From: Nocardioides kongjuensis
GTDB taxonomy: Bacteria; Actinomycetota; Actinomycetes; Propionibacteriales; Nocardioidaceae
NCBI RefSeq assembly: GCF_013409625.1
Contig: NZ_JACCBF010000001.1
Span: 1,302,001 to 1,366,000, forward strand
Direction: 5' to 3'
Length of the DNA stretch: 64,000 nucleotides
In this document: positions 49,722 to 57,722 of the stretch, piece by piece
How positions within the stretch are numbered: the stretch's first letter is position 1
How the letters are laid out: the number at the start of each line of letters is the position of its first letter
Notes under the pieces: model-generated
The model's database searches: none
What the model was told of the DNA's origin: nothing
What the model saw: only the letters and a program-made list of their open reading frames with translations
Translations under genes and position numbers: made by a program

Positions 49722-51385
49722 GGGTGGTTCCTCTCGGTGGGGTGGAGTGCGATCCGGCCGTGGGAGGCGAAGGCGGCCTCCCGCTCGGCGCGGTCAGCCG
49801 CGGTGAAGGCGCGGTAGCCGGTGGCGGTGGCGAGGTACGTCGGGTCGTCGACCAGCCAGGCCTCGCTGCGCAGGACCTGCTTGTCGAGCTTCCCGGTACC
49901 GGTCAGCGGCAGGTCCTCGACGACCCGGACCAGGCGCGGACGCCACTTGGTGCCCAGGTCGGGCTGCTCGTCCAGGAACGCGCCGAGCTCGGTGGGGTCC
50001 AGGCTCGCGCCCGGCAGCAGCAGGAGGGAGGCCATCACCTCGTCGCCGGTGCGCGGGTCCGGCACGCCGTAGACCACCGCGGTGGCGACGGCGGGGTGCC
50101 GGGCGAGGATCCGCTCGACCGGCGCGCTGGCGAAGTTCTCGCTGTCGACGCGGATCCAGTCGGAGCTGCGACCCGCGAACCAGAAGCTGCCCTCGGCGTC
50201 GGCGTAGGCGAGGTCACCGGTCCAGTAGTCACCGTCGCGCACCTTGGCCGCCATCGCGCCCGGGTTGTTGTAGTAGCCCTCGAAGCGCGCGGCGCCGCCG
50301 CGGACGACGATCTCGCCGGTCGCCTCGGCCGCGTTGAGCAGCCGGCCGTCCTCGGCGAACTCCGCGGGCGGGGTCTCCTGGCCGTCGGCGTCGAGGATGA
50401 CCAGGCCCATGGCGGGATCGGGGCGGCCGAGCGCGCCGGGCGGCGTGTCCTCGCTGCGCAGGATCGTGCAGACGCCCTCCGAGGAGCCGTACGACTCGAC
50501 GATGCGGCACCCGAAGCGACGCTGGAACTCCTCGCGGTCCCGGGTGGAGGCCTCGGTCCCGAAGCCGAAGCGCAGGGTGTTGTCGCGCTCGCCGGGTGTC
50601 TCGGGCTGCGCGAGGACGTACGACAGCGCGCGGCCGACGTAGTTGAAGAAGGTCGCGCCGAACCGCTGGACGTCGGGCAGGAACCCGGACGCCGAGAACC
50701 TCGGGCGCATCGCGTAGGTCCCGCCGACGACCAGGATCGGCGCCCAGGCCGCCATCAGCGCGTTGCCGTGGAACAGCGGCATGGCGTTGTAGGCGACGTC
50801 GTCGCGGGTCAGGCCGTGCACGTTGAGCTGACCGATCACCGCGAGTCGGGACGACGAGCACACGACGGCCTTCGGCGCGCCCGTGGAGCCGGAGGTGAAG
50901 AGCAGCAGCAGGGTGTGCTCCGTGCCCGGGGGAGCAGTGGCGTGCGCCGGGTGCTCGGCCGCGCGGGCCAGCAGCTCGCGGTAGCGGTCGCCGTCCTGGT
51001 CGATGACGTCGATCCCGTCCAGCTCGAGGTCCTCGATCAGCCCGCGGTGCGTCCTACCCACGAGCAGGGTCTGCACGTCGGTGCCCCGGATGTCTGCGGC
51101 GAGCTCGGCTCCGCGGCGGGTCGGGTTGACGCCGACGACGGTCGCTCCGGACAGGGCGGCCGCCGCGATGAGCAGCAGGTACTCCGGGTCGTTGTCCATC
51201 AGGACACCCACGTGCCAGGGCCCCGGCCTCCGCAGCGCCGTCAGCACGGCAGCGCGGCGCCGGGCGCCGGCGACGAAGTCACGCCAGCTCACGGACTCCT
51301 CGCCGAACAGCAGCGCCGGGTGGTCGTCCTCGGCGCGGGCGAGCAGCAGCTCGGCGACCGAGCCGTACGCGAAGGTGGGTGTCAC
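49718..51385 (-). CDS. AMP-dependent acyl-CoA ligase (FadD17-like)
   Basis: This 555-residue ANL enzyme has the P-loop LLLFTSGSTGAPKAVVCSSSRLA near residue 165, GFGTEASTRDREEFQRRFGCRIVESYGSSEG near residue 290, and the hinge FWFAGRSSDWIRVDSENFASAPVERIL followed by LTGTGKLDKQVL near the C terminus. It should activate a fatty or steroid-side-chain acid. I think of FadD17-like enzymes, but the substrate cannot be read. The GTG at 51385 gives the normal N terminus (TPTFAYGSVAELLL). It is divergent from a TetR gene. Confidence 0.88.
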   Translation of the reverse strand: MTPTFAYGSVAELLLARAEDDHPALLFGEESVSWRDFVAGARRRAAVLTALRRPGPWHVGVLMDNDPEYLLLIAAAALSGATVVGVNPTRRGAELAADIRGTDVQTLLVGRTHRGLIEDLELDGIDVIDQDGDRYRELLARAAEHPAHATAPPGTEHTLLLLFTSGSTGAPKAVVCSSSRLAVIGQLNVHGLTRDDVAYNAMPLFHGNALMAAWAPILVVGGTYAMRPRFSASGFLPDVQRFGATFFNYVGRALSYVLAQPETPGERDNTLRFGFGTEASTRDREEFQRRFGCRIVESYGSSEGVCTILRSEDTPPGALGRPDPAMGLVILDADGQETPPAEFAEDGRLLNAAEATGEIVVRGGAARFEGYYNNPGAMAAKVRDGDYWTGDLAYADAEGSFWFAGRSSDWIRVDSENFASAPVERILARHPAVATAVVYGVPDPRTGDEVMASLLLLPGASLDPTELGAFLDEQPDLGTKWRPRLVRVVEDLPLTGTGKLDKQVLRSEAWLVDDPTYLATATGYRAFTAADRAEREAAFASHGRIALHPTERNHP

Positions 51386-51515
51386 TGGCGCTCCCGGGTG
51401 ATGCGGATTACATTGCGTAGCGACACGAAACATAAATACCGTGGTCAGCCCCGTCAAGGGGGTCCGCGACAATGACCCGGCGAGCGGGGGACCGGCACTG
51501 CGAGGAGGTGGCTGC

Positions 51516-52103
51516 GTGAGTGAGGGCGTTGCTGCCGGCCGCCCCCGGGACGTCCGGATCGACGAGGCGGTGCTGGCCGCGACCACCGATCTGGTCGCCG
51601 AGGTGGGCTACGCCGACCTGACCTTCCGCGCGATCGCGGAGCGGGCCGGTACGTCGGTCCCGGCCATCCGGCGCCGGTGGGCGTCCAAGGCGCATCTGGT
51701 CCACGAGGCTGTCTTCCCGTCGTCGGCCGTGGTCGACGCGGGTCCCGCCTCCGACCTCCGCGCCGACGTCCGCGTGGTCGTCGAGAGCTGCCTGCGGGTG
51801 GTCGGATCTCCTGCAGGCTGCCGGGCGATCCCCGCGCTGATGGGCGAGATGATGGCCGACCACGCGCTCGAGGAGGAGCTCAGCGCCCGACTCATGTCGA
51901 CGGGCTGGGAGAGCCTGGCCGTCCGCCTCGCGCAGGCCGTCGAGCGGGGCGAGGCTCGGCCCGACGTCGACCTCGCGCTGTTCATCGAGATGGTCTTCGG
52001 AACCACGCTGACTGCGATCGTGCTGCGCGGGCGCGACGCCGTCGACGACGCCTGGGTGGAGTCGCTGGTGACCAGCATCGTCGAGGGCGTCCGCGCCTCC
52101 TGA
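51516..52103 (+). CDS. TetR family regulator
   Basis: This 195-residue regulator has RIDEAVLAATTDLVAEVGYADLTFRAIAERAGTSVPAIRRRWASKAHLVHEAVF near residues 14-67, a TetR HTH whose recognition helix is followed by RRRW rather than the usual YYHF/YRYF. GAGGAGG precedes the GTG. It should control the divergent acyl-CoA ligase operon. The promoter gap (130 bp) is relatively AT-rich around 51405-51440, with no strong palindrome visible. Confidence 0.88.
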   Translation: MSEGVAAGRPRDVRIDEAVLAATTDLVAEVGYADLTFRAIAERAGTSVPAIRRRWASKAHLVHEAVFPSSAVVDAGPASDLRADVRVVVESCLRVVGSPAGCRAIPALMGEMMADHALEEELSARLMSTGWESLAVRLAQAVERGEARPDVDLALFIEMVFGTTLTAIVLRGRDAVDDAWVESLVTSIVEGVRAS

Positions 52104-52116
52104 GCCCCGTCCCTGC

Positions 52117-52809
52117 TCAACCGGCGGTGGCGCGTGCTGCCTCCTCGACCAGGTCGGCGATCGCGACCGGCTGAGAGGCCAACGAGGCGTGGCTGGCCGC
52201 GAGCTCGACGGTGCTCCGCGGCTGCAACCGCGCAGCCATCCGGCGCTGGTTGTCGGGGTGGATCATCCGGTCGTCGGTGGAGACCTGGTACCACGCCGGC
52301 TTGTGCCGCCAAGCCGGCTCGGAGACGGTGTCGCCGAAGGTGGTTCCCAGCGGCGCCTTCTGGGTCACTGCCATCACCAGGGTCTCGTCGGCGGGCAGGT
52401 CCTGGGCGAAGCTCTCCGCGAACAGGTCCGGCTTCACCCAGAGCCGGCCGTCCGCGTCCGGCTCGATGTTGGCGATCGCCGCCGGCGGGTGCTCCTCGGT
52501 GATCTGGCCGGGGCTCTCGCCGGCGTCCGGCGCGAAGGCAGCGACGTAGACCAGGCCGACCACGTTGGGCAGGTCGCCGGCCTCGGTGATGACCGCGCCG
52601 CCGTACGAGTGCCCCACGAGGAGCACGGGGCCGTCGATCTGTCGGACCAGGTCCCGGGTGCGCGTGGCATCGTCGGCCAGCGAGGTCAGCGGCAGCTCGA
52701 CGGCACGCAGACCGCGGTGGCCGCGGCGGTCGAGCTCCACGATCACCTTGGCCCAATGGGCGGCGCCGCCCCAGAACCCGTGGACGAGGACGATGGTGGG
52801 AGTGGACAT
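52117..52809 (-). CDS. Alpha/beta hydrolase (EstC/salicylate-esterase-like)
   Basis: This 230-residue hydrolase has the oxyanion HGFWGGAAHWAKVIVEL near residue 10, the nucleophile elbow GHSYGGAVI (Ser77) and a late His in ASHASLASQP (near 212). The catalytic acid probably lies in VSTDDRMIHP. It belongs to the plant hydroxynitrile lyase / methylesterase-like group. The substrate is unknown. It is divergent from the AraC gene and shares a palindrome with it. Confidence 0.88.
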   Translation of the reverse strand: MSTPTIVLVHGFWGGAAHWAKVIVELDRRGHRGLRAVELPLTSLADDATRTRDLVRQIDGPVLLVGHSYGGAVITEAGDLPNVVGLVYVAAFAPDAGESPGQITEEHPPAAIANIEPDADGRLWVKPDLFAESFAQDLPADETLVMAVTQKAPLGTTFGDTVSEPAWRHKPAWYQVSTDDRMIHPDNQRRMAARLQPRSTVELAASHASLASQPVAIADLVEEAARATAG

Positions 52810-52849
52810 CAGGACTCCTTCGTGAGTGCCTCCCCGCGGGTCGGGGGAG

Positions 52850-52867
52850 TAGGGTGCGTCCACCCTA
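52850..52867. promoter_or_regulatory. Palindrome in AraC/hydrolase divergent promoter
   Basis: TAGGGTG (52850-52856) and CACCCTA (52861-52867) are exact 7-bp inverted repeats with a 4-nt centre, 23 bp before the AraC start. A second hairpin, CTCCCC/GGGGAG, overlaps just upstream at 52830-52849. AraC proteins normally use direct repeats, so another regulator is also possible. Confidence 0.45.
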
Positions 52868-52890
52868 GGAAGACGTCGAGGCAAGGAACC

Positions 52891-53784
52891 ATGCCTGATC
52901 CGCTCCCATACATTGCCGATCCTCTCGCAGCCGGCGACGCCCTCTCGGACGTGCTGGAGATGATCCACCTGCGCGGCGGCGAGGTGGAGGCCGTGCACGC
53001 AGACGGGCGGCGCGCCGTACGGCATCGGCCGGGGTCGCGCGTGCTGCACCTGGTCGAGACCGGGGAGGCCGAGCTGCGGGTCGACGACGGGGGACCGCGG
53101 GTGGGCCTGCGAGCTGGGGACCTCGCGCTCCTGGCTCGCGGGCGTGCGCACGCCCTGCACCCGGGACCGGACGCGACGTGGCTCAGCGGCTCGTTCGCGG
53201 TCGAGGAGAGGGTCGCGGCACCGCTGCTCGCCGTGCTGCCGACCGTGATCGTGATCCGCGGCGACGAGGAGGGCCTCGACTGGCTGCCGCTGAGTGCGCG
53301 GCTGCTGGGTGTCGAGGTAGCCGAGCCCCGCGCGGGCTCGCAGGTGATGGTGTCGCGGATCCTCGACCTGCTGTTCATCCAGGCGCTGCGCACGTGGGCG
53401 GCGCGTGGCGAGGTGGCCGGCGCGGGTTGGCTGACCGCGGCCCTCGACCCGCAGGTCGGCCGGGCCCTGAAGGTCATGCACCGCCGCCCCGAGGATCCGT
53501 GGACCGTCGACCGCCTCGCGGACCTCGCAGCGATGTCACGGGCCGCCTTCGCAGCCCGGTTCGGCCGTCTCGCCGGTGAGTCGCCGGGACGCTACCTGCA
53601 ACGGCTCCGGCTCGCCCGCGCGGCGGACCGGCTCACCACGACTCGCGAACCCGCCGGCAGCATCGGGCGGAGCGTCGGGTACTCCTCCGAGGCCGCCTTC
53701 TCCCGCGCCTTCGCCCGCGAGTACGGCACAGCCCCGAGGGCGTGGCGAGCCGCACGAGAGGCGGATGGGAGGGTGGAGCCATGA
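52891..53784 (+). CDS. AraC family regulator with cupin N-terminal domain
   Basis: This 297-residue regulator has an N-terminal cupin domain (about residues 1-180) with GSRVLHLVETGEAELRVDDGGPRVGLRAGDLALLARGRAHALHP and a C-terminal AraC double HTH with AMSRAAFAARFGRLAGESPGRYLQRLRLARAADRLTTTREPAGSIGRSVGYSSEAAFSRAFAREYGTAPRAWR. It overlaps the ABM gene by ATGA, so the pair is one operon. It is divergent from the alpha/beta hydrolase gene, which is a likely target. Confidence 0.92.
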   Translation: MPDPLPYIADPLAAGDALSDVLEMIHLRGGEVEAVHADGRRAVRHRPGSRVLHLVETGEAELRVDDGGPRVGLRAGDLALLARGRAHALHPGPDATWLSGSFAVEERVAAPLLAVLPTVIVIRGDEEGLDWLPLSARLLGVEVAEPRAGSQVMVSRILDLLFIQALRTWAARGEVAGAGWLTAALDPQVGRALKVMHRRPEDPWTVDRLADLAAMSRAAFAARFGRLAGESPGRYLQRLRLARAADRLTTTREPAGSIGRSVGYSSEAAFSRAFAREYGTAPRAWRAAREADGRVEP

Positions 53785-54080
53785 TCCTCGAGCACGCCGT
53801 CCTGCCCGTCCTGCCCGGCCGGGAAGCCGAGTTCGAGACGGCGTTCAGCCAGGCACGGTCGATCATCGCGGCGATGCCCGGCTTCCGCAGCCTCGCCCTG
53901 CGCCGCTCGCTGGAGTCGCCGAACCTCTACCTGCTGCTGGTCGAGTGGGAGACCCTCGAGGACCACACCGAGGGCTTCCGGGGATCACCCCAGTACGACG
54001 AGTGGCGGGCCCTGCTGCACGAGTTCTACGACCCGTTCCCGGTCGTGGAGCACTACGTCGACGTGCTCACAGCATCGTGA
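53781..54080 (+). CDS. Antibiotic biosynthesis monooxygenase (ABM) domain protein
   Basis: This 99-residue protein reads ILEHAVLPVLPGREAEFETAFSQARSIIAAMPGFRSLALRRSLESPNLYLLLVEWETLEDHTEGFRGSPQYDEWRALLHEFYDPFPVVEHY, a clean ABM domain. The conserved E-W-E and F-R-x-S pattern suits the YgiN/heme-degrading-like group. It is translationally coupled to the AraC regulator, and its end overlaps the convergent TSUP gene by 14 bp. Confidence 0.9.
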   Translation: MILEHAVLPVLPGREAEFETAFSQARSIIAAMPGFRSLALRRSLESPNLYLLLVEWETLEDHTEGFRGSPQYDEWRALLHEFYDPFPVVEHYVDVLTAS

Positions 54081-54825
54081 TCGCGACGACCACGCCCGCC
54101 AGCACGACGGCGCCGCGGAACACCCCGGACGGGAGCCGCCGGCCGATCCGCGCGCCGAGGTAGCCTCCGGCGATCGAGCCGGCGGCCAGCGGGGCGATGG
54201 CGGCCCAGTCGAGGTCGGCGACGGCCACGAAGATCGCTCCGGCGACGAGGTTGCCGGCCAGCAGCCCGAGTGTCTTGAGCGCATTGACGACGCGCAGCTC
54301 GACGTCGGTACCCAGACCGAGCACGGCGACCATCATCACGCCGGCGCCAGCGCCGAAGTAGCCGCCGTACACGCCGGTCAGGCCGGCGAAGAGCGTGGTC
54401 AGCGGCGAGAGGTGGTGCCGTGGGCCGGTGTCCTCGGCGCGGTACCTGGCCAGGCGGCGCGCGAGCCAGGGCTGCGCGCCGACCAGGCCGCAGGCGAGCA
54501 GGATCAGCCACGGCACCGCGGCCTCGAACGTGGCGGCCGGCAGTGCGAGCAGGAGGACGGCGCCGGCGACCGCGCCGAGGGCGCAGCAGAGCAGCACCAG
54601 GCGAGTGATGCCGGGGTGCTCCCGCAGCTCGGACCGGTAGCCGAACGAACCGCTCAGGCCGCCGGGGATCAGCCCCACCGTGTTCGAGGCGTTCGCGACG
54701 ACCGGCGGGAGACCCAGCGCGACCAGGACGGGGAAGCTGAGCAGCGAGGCCACACCGACGGTCGAGCTCAGGATGCCGGCGCCGAGTCCCGTGCCCAGGA
54801 CGGCCAGCTGCTCGAGGCCGCTCAT
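54067..54825 (-). CDS. TSUP family (TauE/SafE) sulfite/organosulfonate exporter-like protein
   Basis: This 252-residue membrane protein has seven to eight hydrophobic segments and the paired TSUP repeats: GLGAGILSSTVGVASLLSFPVLVALGLPPVVANASNTVGLIPGGLSG at the N terminus and FAGLTGVYGGYFGAGAGVMMVAVLGLGTDVELRVVNALKTLGLLAGNLVAG in the second half. TSUP carriers move sulfite, sulfoacetate or similar anions. No sulfur genes are adjacent. The ATG at 54825 gives a normal start. Confidence 0.9.
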   Translation of the reverse strand: MSGLEQLAVLGTGLGAGILSSTVGVASLLSFPVLVALGLPPVVANASNTVGLIPGGLSGSFGYRSELREHPGITRLVLLCCALGAVAGAVLLLALPAATFEAAVPWLILLACGLVGAQPWLARRLARYRAEDTGPRHHLSPLTTLFAGLTGVYGGYFGAGAGVMMVAVLGLGTDVELRVVNALKTLGLLAGNLVAGAIFVAVADLDWAAIAPLAAGSIAGGYLGARIGRRLPSGVFRGAVVLAGVVVAITML

Positions 54826-54872
54826 GGCGGCATCGTAGGGGGCGGGGGTCGTCCGGGTGGCAGGGTGGGGGC

Positions 54873-55508
54873 ATGGACGACGACGCACTGCTGATCGACC
54901 GCCAGCCGCTGCCGGACGGCGTACCCGCGCGGCTGGGGGAGCAGCTCCGGTTCCTCGCCGAGGCCGACAAGCTCAAGACCGTCCTGCGCGCCTCGCTGCT
55001 GGCCGCTGCCGACCGTCGCGAGAACGACGCGGAGCACTCGTGGCACCTCGCGCTGATGGTGATCCTGCTCGCCGAGTACGCCGACCAGCCGATCGACGTC
55101 GGCCACGCGATCAAGCTGGTCGTCGTGCACGACCTCGTCGAGATCTACGCCGGCGACAGCCCGGTGTTCGTCCCCGGCGCCGCCGACGACCAGGCCGAGC
55201 GCGAGATGGCTGCCGCCGAGCGGCTCTTCGGCCTGCTGCCCGGGGACCAGGCTGCGTCGATGCGGGCACTGTGGGACGAGTTCGAGGCGGCCGTCACCCC
55301 GGAGGCCCGGTTCTGCAAGGCGATGGACCGGCTCGAGCCGATGCTGCTGAACTGGCTCAACGGCGGTGGCACCTGGGAGATGCCGGGCGCCACCGAGGCG
55401 CTCGTGCGGGCCAGGGAGGCCGGCGTGGTCGCCGGATCGACCTCCCTCGGGGCGCTCACCGGACTGCTCGTGGACGAGGGCCTGCGTCGCGGCTGGATCC
55501 GTCCGTGA
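54873..55508 (+). CDS. HD domain phosphohydrolase (YfbR/HDDC2-like)
   Basis: This 211-residue protein has the HD metal site RENDAEHSWHLALMVILLAEYADQPIDVGHAIKLVVVHDLVEIYAGDS, with H, HD and D ligands in order, and a later FCKAMDRLEPMLLNWLNGG. It is similar to 5'-deoxynucleotidase YfbR / HDDC2, so it probably dephosphorylates dNMPs. Its stop overlaps the GTG of the DinB gene, so the two are coupled. Confidence 0.9.
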   Translation: MDDDALLIDRQPLPDGVPARLGEQLRFLAEADKLKTVLRASLLAAADRRENDAEHSWHLALMVILLAEYADQPIDVGHAIKLVVVHDLVEIYAGDSPVFVPGAADDQAEREMAAAERLFGLLPGDQAASMRALWDEFEAAVTPEARFCKAMDRLEPMLLNWLNGGGTWEMPGATEALVRAREAGVVAGSTSLGALTGLLVDEGLRRGWIRP

Positions 55509-56062
55509 GCACCCCCGAGCGCTGGACGCAGGCCACCGTCCATCCCGACATGTGGCTCGACGCCGCCGACGACCCCCGGGAGGCCGGCGGTCCCGCAGCG
55601 CAGGGGGAGCGGGCCACGCTCGAGGAGTACCTGCGCAGCTACCGCCTCACCCTGCGTCTCAAGTGCGACGGCCTCGACGCCGCCCAGCTCGCCACGCGCT
55701 CGGTCCCGCCCTCGACGATGTCGCTGCTCGGCCTGGTCCGCCACCTCGCCGAGGTCGAGCGCGACTGGCGCAACTGGATCACCACGGGCCCGCCGGCTGA
55801 CGGCCTGTACGGCGAGCCGGACGGCGACTTCCTCGGCGCCGTCGGCGACGACGCCGTCGTCGAGGCCACCTGGGCCGACCTCGCGCGCGAGCAGGCGGCG
55901 ACCGACGCCGTCCTGGCACCCGTCGCGGACCTGTCGTCGACGCTGGGGCGCTCACAGGTCGTCGTACGGGACCTGATGGTGCACCGGATCGAGGAGTACG
56001 CGCGGCACTGCGGCCACGCCGACCTGCTGCGGGAGTGCGTCGACGGGCGGGTGCGTCAGTAG
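55505..56062 (+). CDS. DinB family (DUF664) protein
   Basis: This 185-residue protein has the DinB four-helix bundle of the DUF664 type: LEEYLRSYRLTLRLKCDGLDAAQLATRSVPPSTMSLLGLVRHLAEVERDWRNW, then a helical tail with VRDLMVHRIEEYARHCGHADLLRECVDGR. Conserved His residues in RHLAEVE and EEYARHCGHADLLRE would bind metal. Members can act as thiol-dependent transferases (mycothiol in actinobacteria). The start is GTG 55505 inside the preceding stop. Confidence 0.9.
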   Translation: MSTPERWTQATVHPDMWLDAADDPREAGGPAAQGERATLEEYLRSYRLTLRLKCDGLDAAQLATRSVPPSTMSLLGLVRHLAEVERDWRNWITTGPPADGLYGEPDGDFLGAVGDDAVVEATWADLAREQAATDAVLAPVADLSSTLGRSQVVVRDLMVHRIEEYARHCGHADLLRECVDGRVRQ

Positions 56063-56076
56063 ACCCGAGGGGCACG

Positions 56077-56301
56077 TTATGTCAGGTCTGCAGCCGGAAC
56101 AGCTCCACGAGGTCACCGGAGGGGCCCGCCGCGGCACCCGGCTGCCGCCCGGTTCGCTCACGATGCCGCTGACGCAACCGGCACCGGTCGGCGGGGCTCA
56201 GGGAGGTCGCTCGGGCACCCGAGCCGGCGGCGGCCTGACCGAACCGACCCAGGGGAGCTCTCTCCAGGCAGGTCCGATCTTCACTGTCTGACATAATGTC
56301 A
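56077..56301. promoter_or_regulatory. Repeated TGACATAA words around the VOC remnant
   Basis: TGACAT-A-ATGTCA at 56289-56301 is an inverted repeat with 6-bp arms. Its half word TTATGTCA (reverse of TGACATAA) recurs at 56077-56084. The first lies 71-83 bp before the GTG at 56372 and could be the operator of the two-repeat protein. The other is at the 3' edge of the pseudogene. No regulator is adjacent. Confidence 0.4.
56082..56180 (-). pseudogene. VOC-family protein remnant (C-terminal end only)
   Basis: On the minus strand the frame ending at 56082 reads GPSGDLVELFRLQT, the typical C terminus of glyoxalase/VOC proteins (D-P-x-G-N-x-V-E-L-F). Just upstream, another frame reads SEPGGSRV, which fits the preceding part of the same motif, so a frameshift separates them. 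No start or other VOC domain part is found upstream. It is therefore a decayed fragment. A rightward frame at 56079-56291 overlaps it but shows no family signature. Confidence 0.4.
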
Positions 56302-56371
56302 CTTATCGGCGCATTCCTACGTGCCTCGCGCGTGGGTTCTCCAGGGGTTCCGGACGAGGCAGACTCGCTGC

Positions 56372-57148
56372 GTGCTCTGGACCTGGTCGCGCCTGCGGTC
56401 GACCGTCGTCGCGCTGGAGCTGCCCGAGGATCAGTTCGTCGTCGGCCTCTCCGGCGCGATGCTCGCCAACGACACGGTCGAGACGACCGCCGAGGTCGAG
56501 CTGCTCGCCACGGACGTCCTGTACGACGAGCTGGCACGCGAAGGCTGGCGGCGACGCACGGCGGACGGCGCGCTGTGCTGCCCGGGCGAACCCGGGCTGG
56601 TCGTTCGTGGCGGTGAGGTGAGCACCGCCTACCTCGCGCCCGTCGACGCCCTGGTCGCCGAGGCCTGGCGCCAGGACGACATCGCCGTCGTCTCGATGCT
56701 GCAGGTCGCGCGGGCCGCCGTCCAGGAGTTCCTGGCACGAGCGGTCGAGTCCGGCGAGCCCCGGCCCGGCAGGTCGACCTGGACGTGGCGTCGGCTCACG
56801 GTCGCGCTGGCACGCCTGGAGCTTCCCCGTGACCACCATGTCGTCGGGCTGGCCGGTGCGTTGCTGGCCAACGGGTCGCTGAGCGACGTCGACGACGTCG
56901 AGCTGCTGGTGACCGGCGAGCTGTACGACGAGCTCTGCCGGCGCGGGTGGCCCCGCAGCACCGACGGCGTCCTGACATGTCCGACCGAGGACGACCTCGC
57001 GGCGCGCACCGACGACGTGAGCGACACCTACCGGGCCGTCGTGGCCGAGCTGGTGGCCGACGCGTGGGTCCGCGACGACGTACCGCTGGTCTCGATGGTC
57101 CGGGTGCGCCCCGAGTCCGTGGACGCGCTGCTCAGGCCGGGGCGCTGA
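56372..57148 (+). CDS. Unrecognised protein made of two tandem homologous repeats
   Basis: The protein (258 residues from GTG 56372) contains two copies of a 115-120-residue unit offset by 134 residues. Both start with W-T-W-x-R-L and share LELPxDxxVVGLxGAxLAN, VELL-T-x-x-LYDEL-x-R-x-GW-x-R, DG-x-L-x-CP, VS-x-x-Y, LVAxAWxxDDxxxVSM. The units are highly diverged in between, so the duplication is old. Composition is acidic and cytoplasmic, with no signal. An upstream GTG at 56321 would add 17 residues that look non-coding. I recognise no family. Its end overlaps the convergent acetyltransferase by 17 bp. Confidence 0.7.
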   Translation: MLWTWSRLRSTVVALELPEDQFVVGLSGAMLANDTVETTAEVELLATDVLYDELAREGWRRRTADGALCCPGEPGLVVRGGEVSTAYLAPVDALVAEAWRQDDIAVVSMLQVARAAVQEFLARAVESGEPRPGRSTWTWRRLTVALARLELPRDHHVVGLAGALLANGSLSDVDDVELLVTGELYDELCRRGWPRSTDGVLTCPTEDDLAARTDDVSDTYRAVVAELVADAWVRDDVPLVSMVRVRPESVDALLRPGR

Positions 57149-57686
57149 GCTCCTTGCGCACGACGACGCTGGTGCCGGTCACGACGCACATCGGCGGTAC
57201 GTCGGCAGCCACCACGGCACCCGCACCGACCACCGAGCCGCGCCCGATCGTCACGCCCGGCGTGACCGTGGCGCCCGCACCGATCCACACGTCGTCCTCG
57301 ATCACGATCGGCGCGTGCGTGATGAAGTCGAAGCGCTCACCCGGCTCGATCGGGTGCCCGGCGGTGCTCAGGGTGACCCGCGGGCCGATCAGCACGCGGT
57401 CACCGATCGTGATGCCGCCGAGGTCGAGGAAGTAGCAGCCCTGGTTGATGAACACACGCTCACCGAAGGTCGCACCGAGACCGTAGTCGCAGAAGAACGG
57501 CGGCAGGATCGACAGCGACCCCGGAAGATCACCGCCGAAGATCCGCGACAGCAGCGAACGGCGCTGGTCGAGGTCGTCGAAGGGCAGCGCGTTCAGCTGA
57601 GCGGTCAGGTTCATCACGACCTTCACGCGCTCGGCGAACGCCCGCGACTCTGGGGTACGGGTCGGGATCCGCTGCTCGTGGCGCAC
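57132..57686 (-). CDS. Sugar O-acetyltransferase (maltose/galactoside type)
   Basis: This 184-residue protein has the maltose acetyltransferase N domain (RVKVVMNLTAQLNALPFDDLDQRRSLLSRIFG) and a hexapeptide beta-helix: PPFFCDYGLGATFGERVFINQGCYFLDLGGITIGDRVLIGPRVTLSTAGHPIEPGER ... VWIGAGATVTPGVTIGRGSVVGAGAVVAADVPP. The catalytic His is in STAGHP. It acetylates a sugar from acetyl-CoA. The start codon is GTG. Confidence 0.92.
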   Translation of the reverse strand: MRHEQRIPTRTPESRAFAERVKVVMNLTAQLNALPFDDLDQRRSLLSRIFGGDLPGSLSILPPFFCDYGLGATFGERVFINQGCYFLDLGGITIGDRVLIGPRVTLSTAGHPIEPGERFDFITHAPIVIEDDVWIGAGATVTPGVTIGRGSVVGAGAVVAADVPPMCVVTGTSVVVRKELSAPA

Positions 57687-57722
57687 ATCGTGGATCGTGG
57701 CACGACGTCGGGCGCGGCGCCG

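Noticed and set aside
56079..56291. 70-codon plus-strand frame across the VOC remnant
   Set aside because: Pro/Gly-rich translation without domain, and it overlaps the VOC C-terminal trace.
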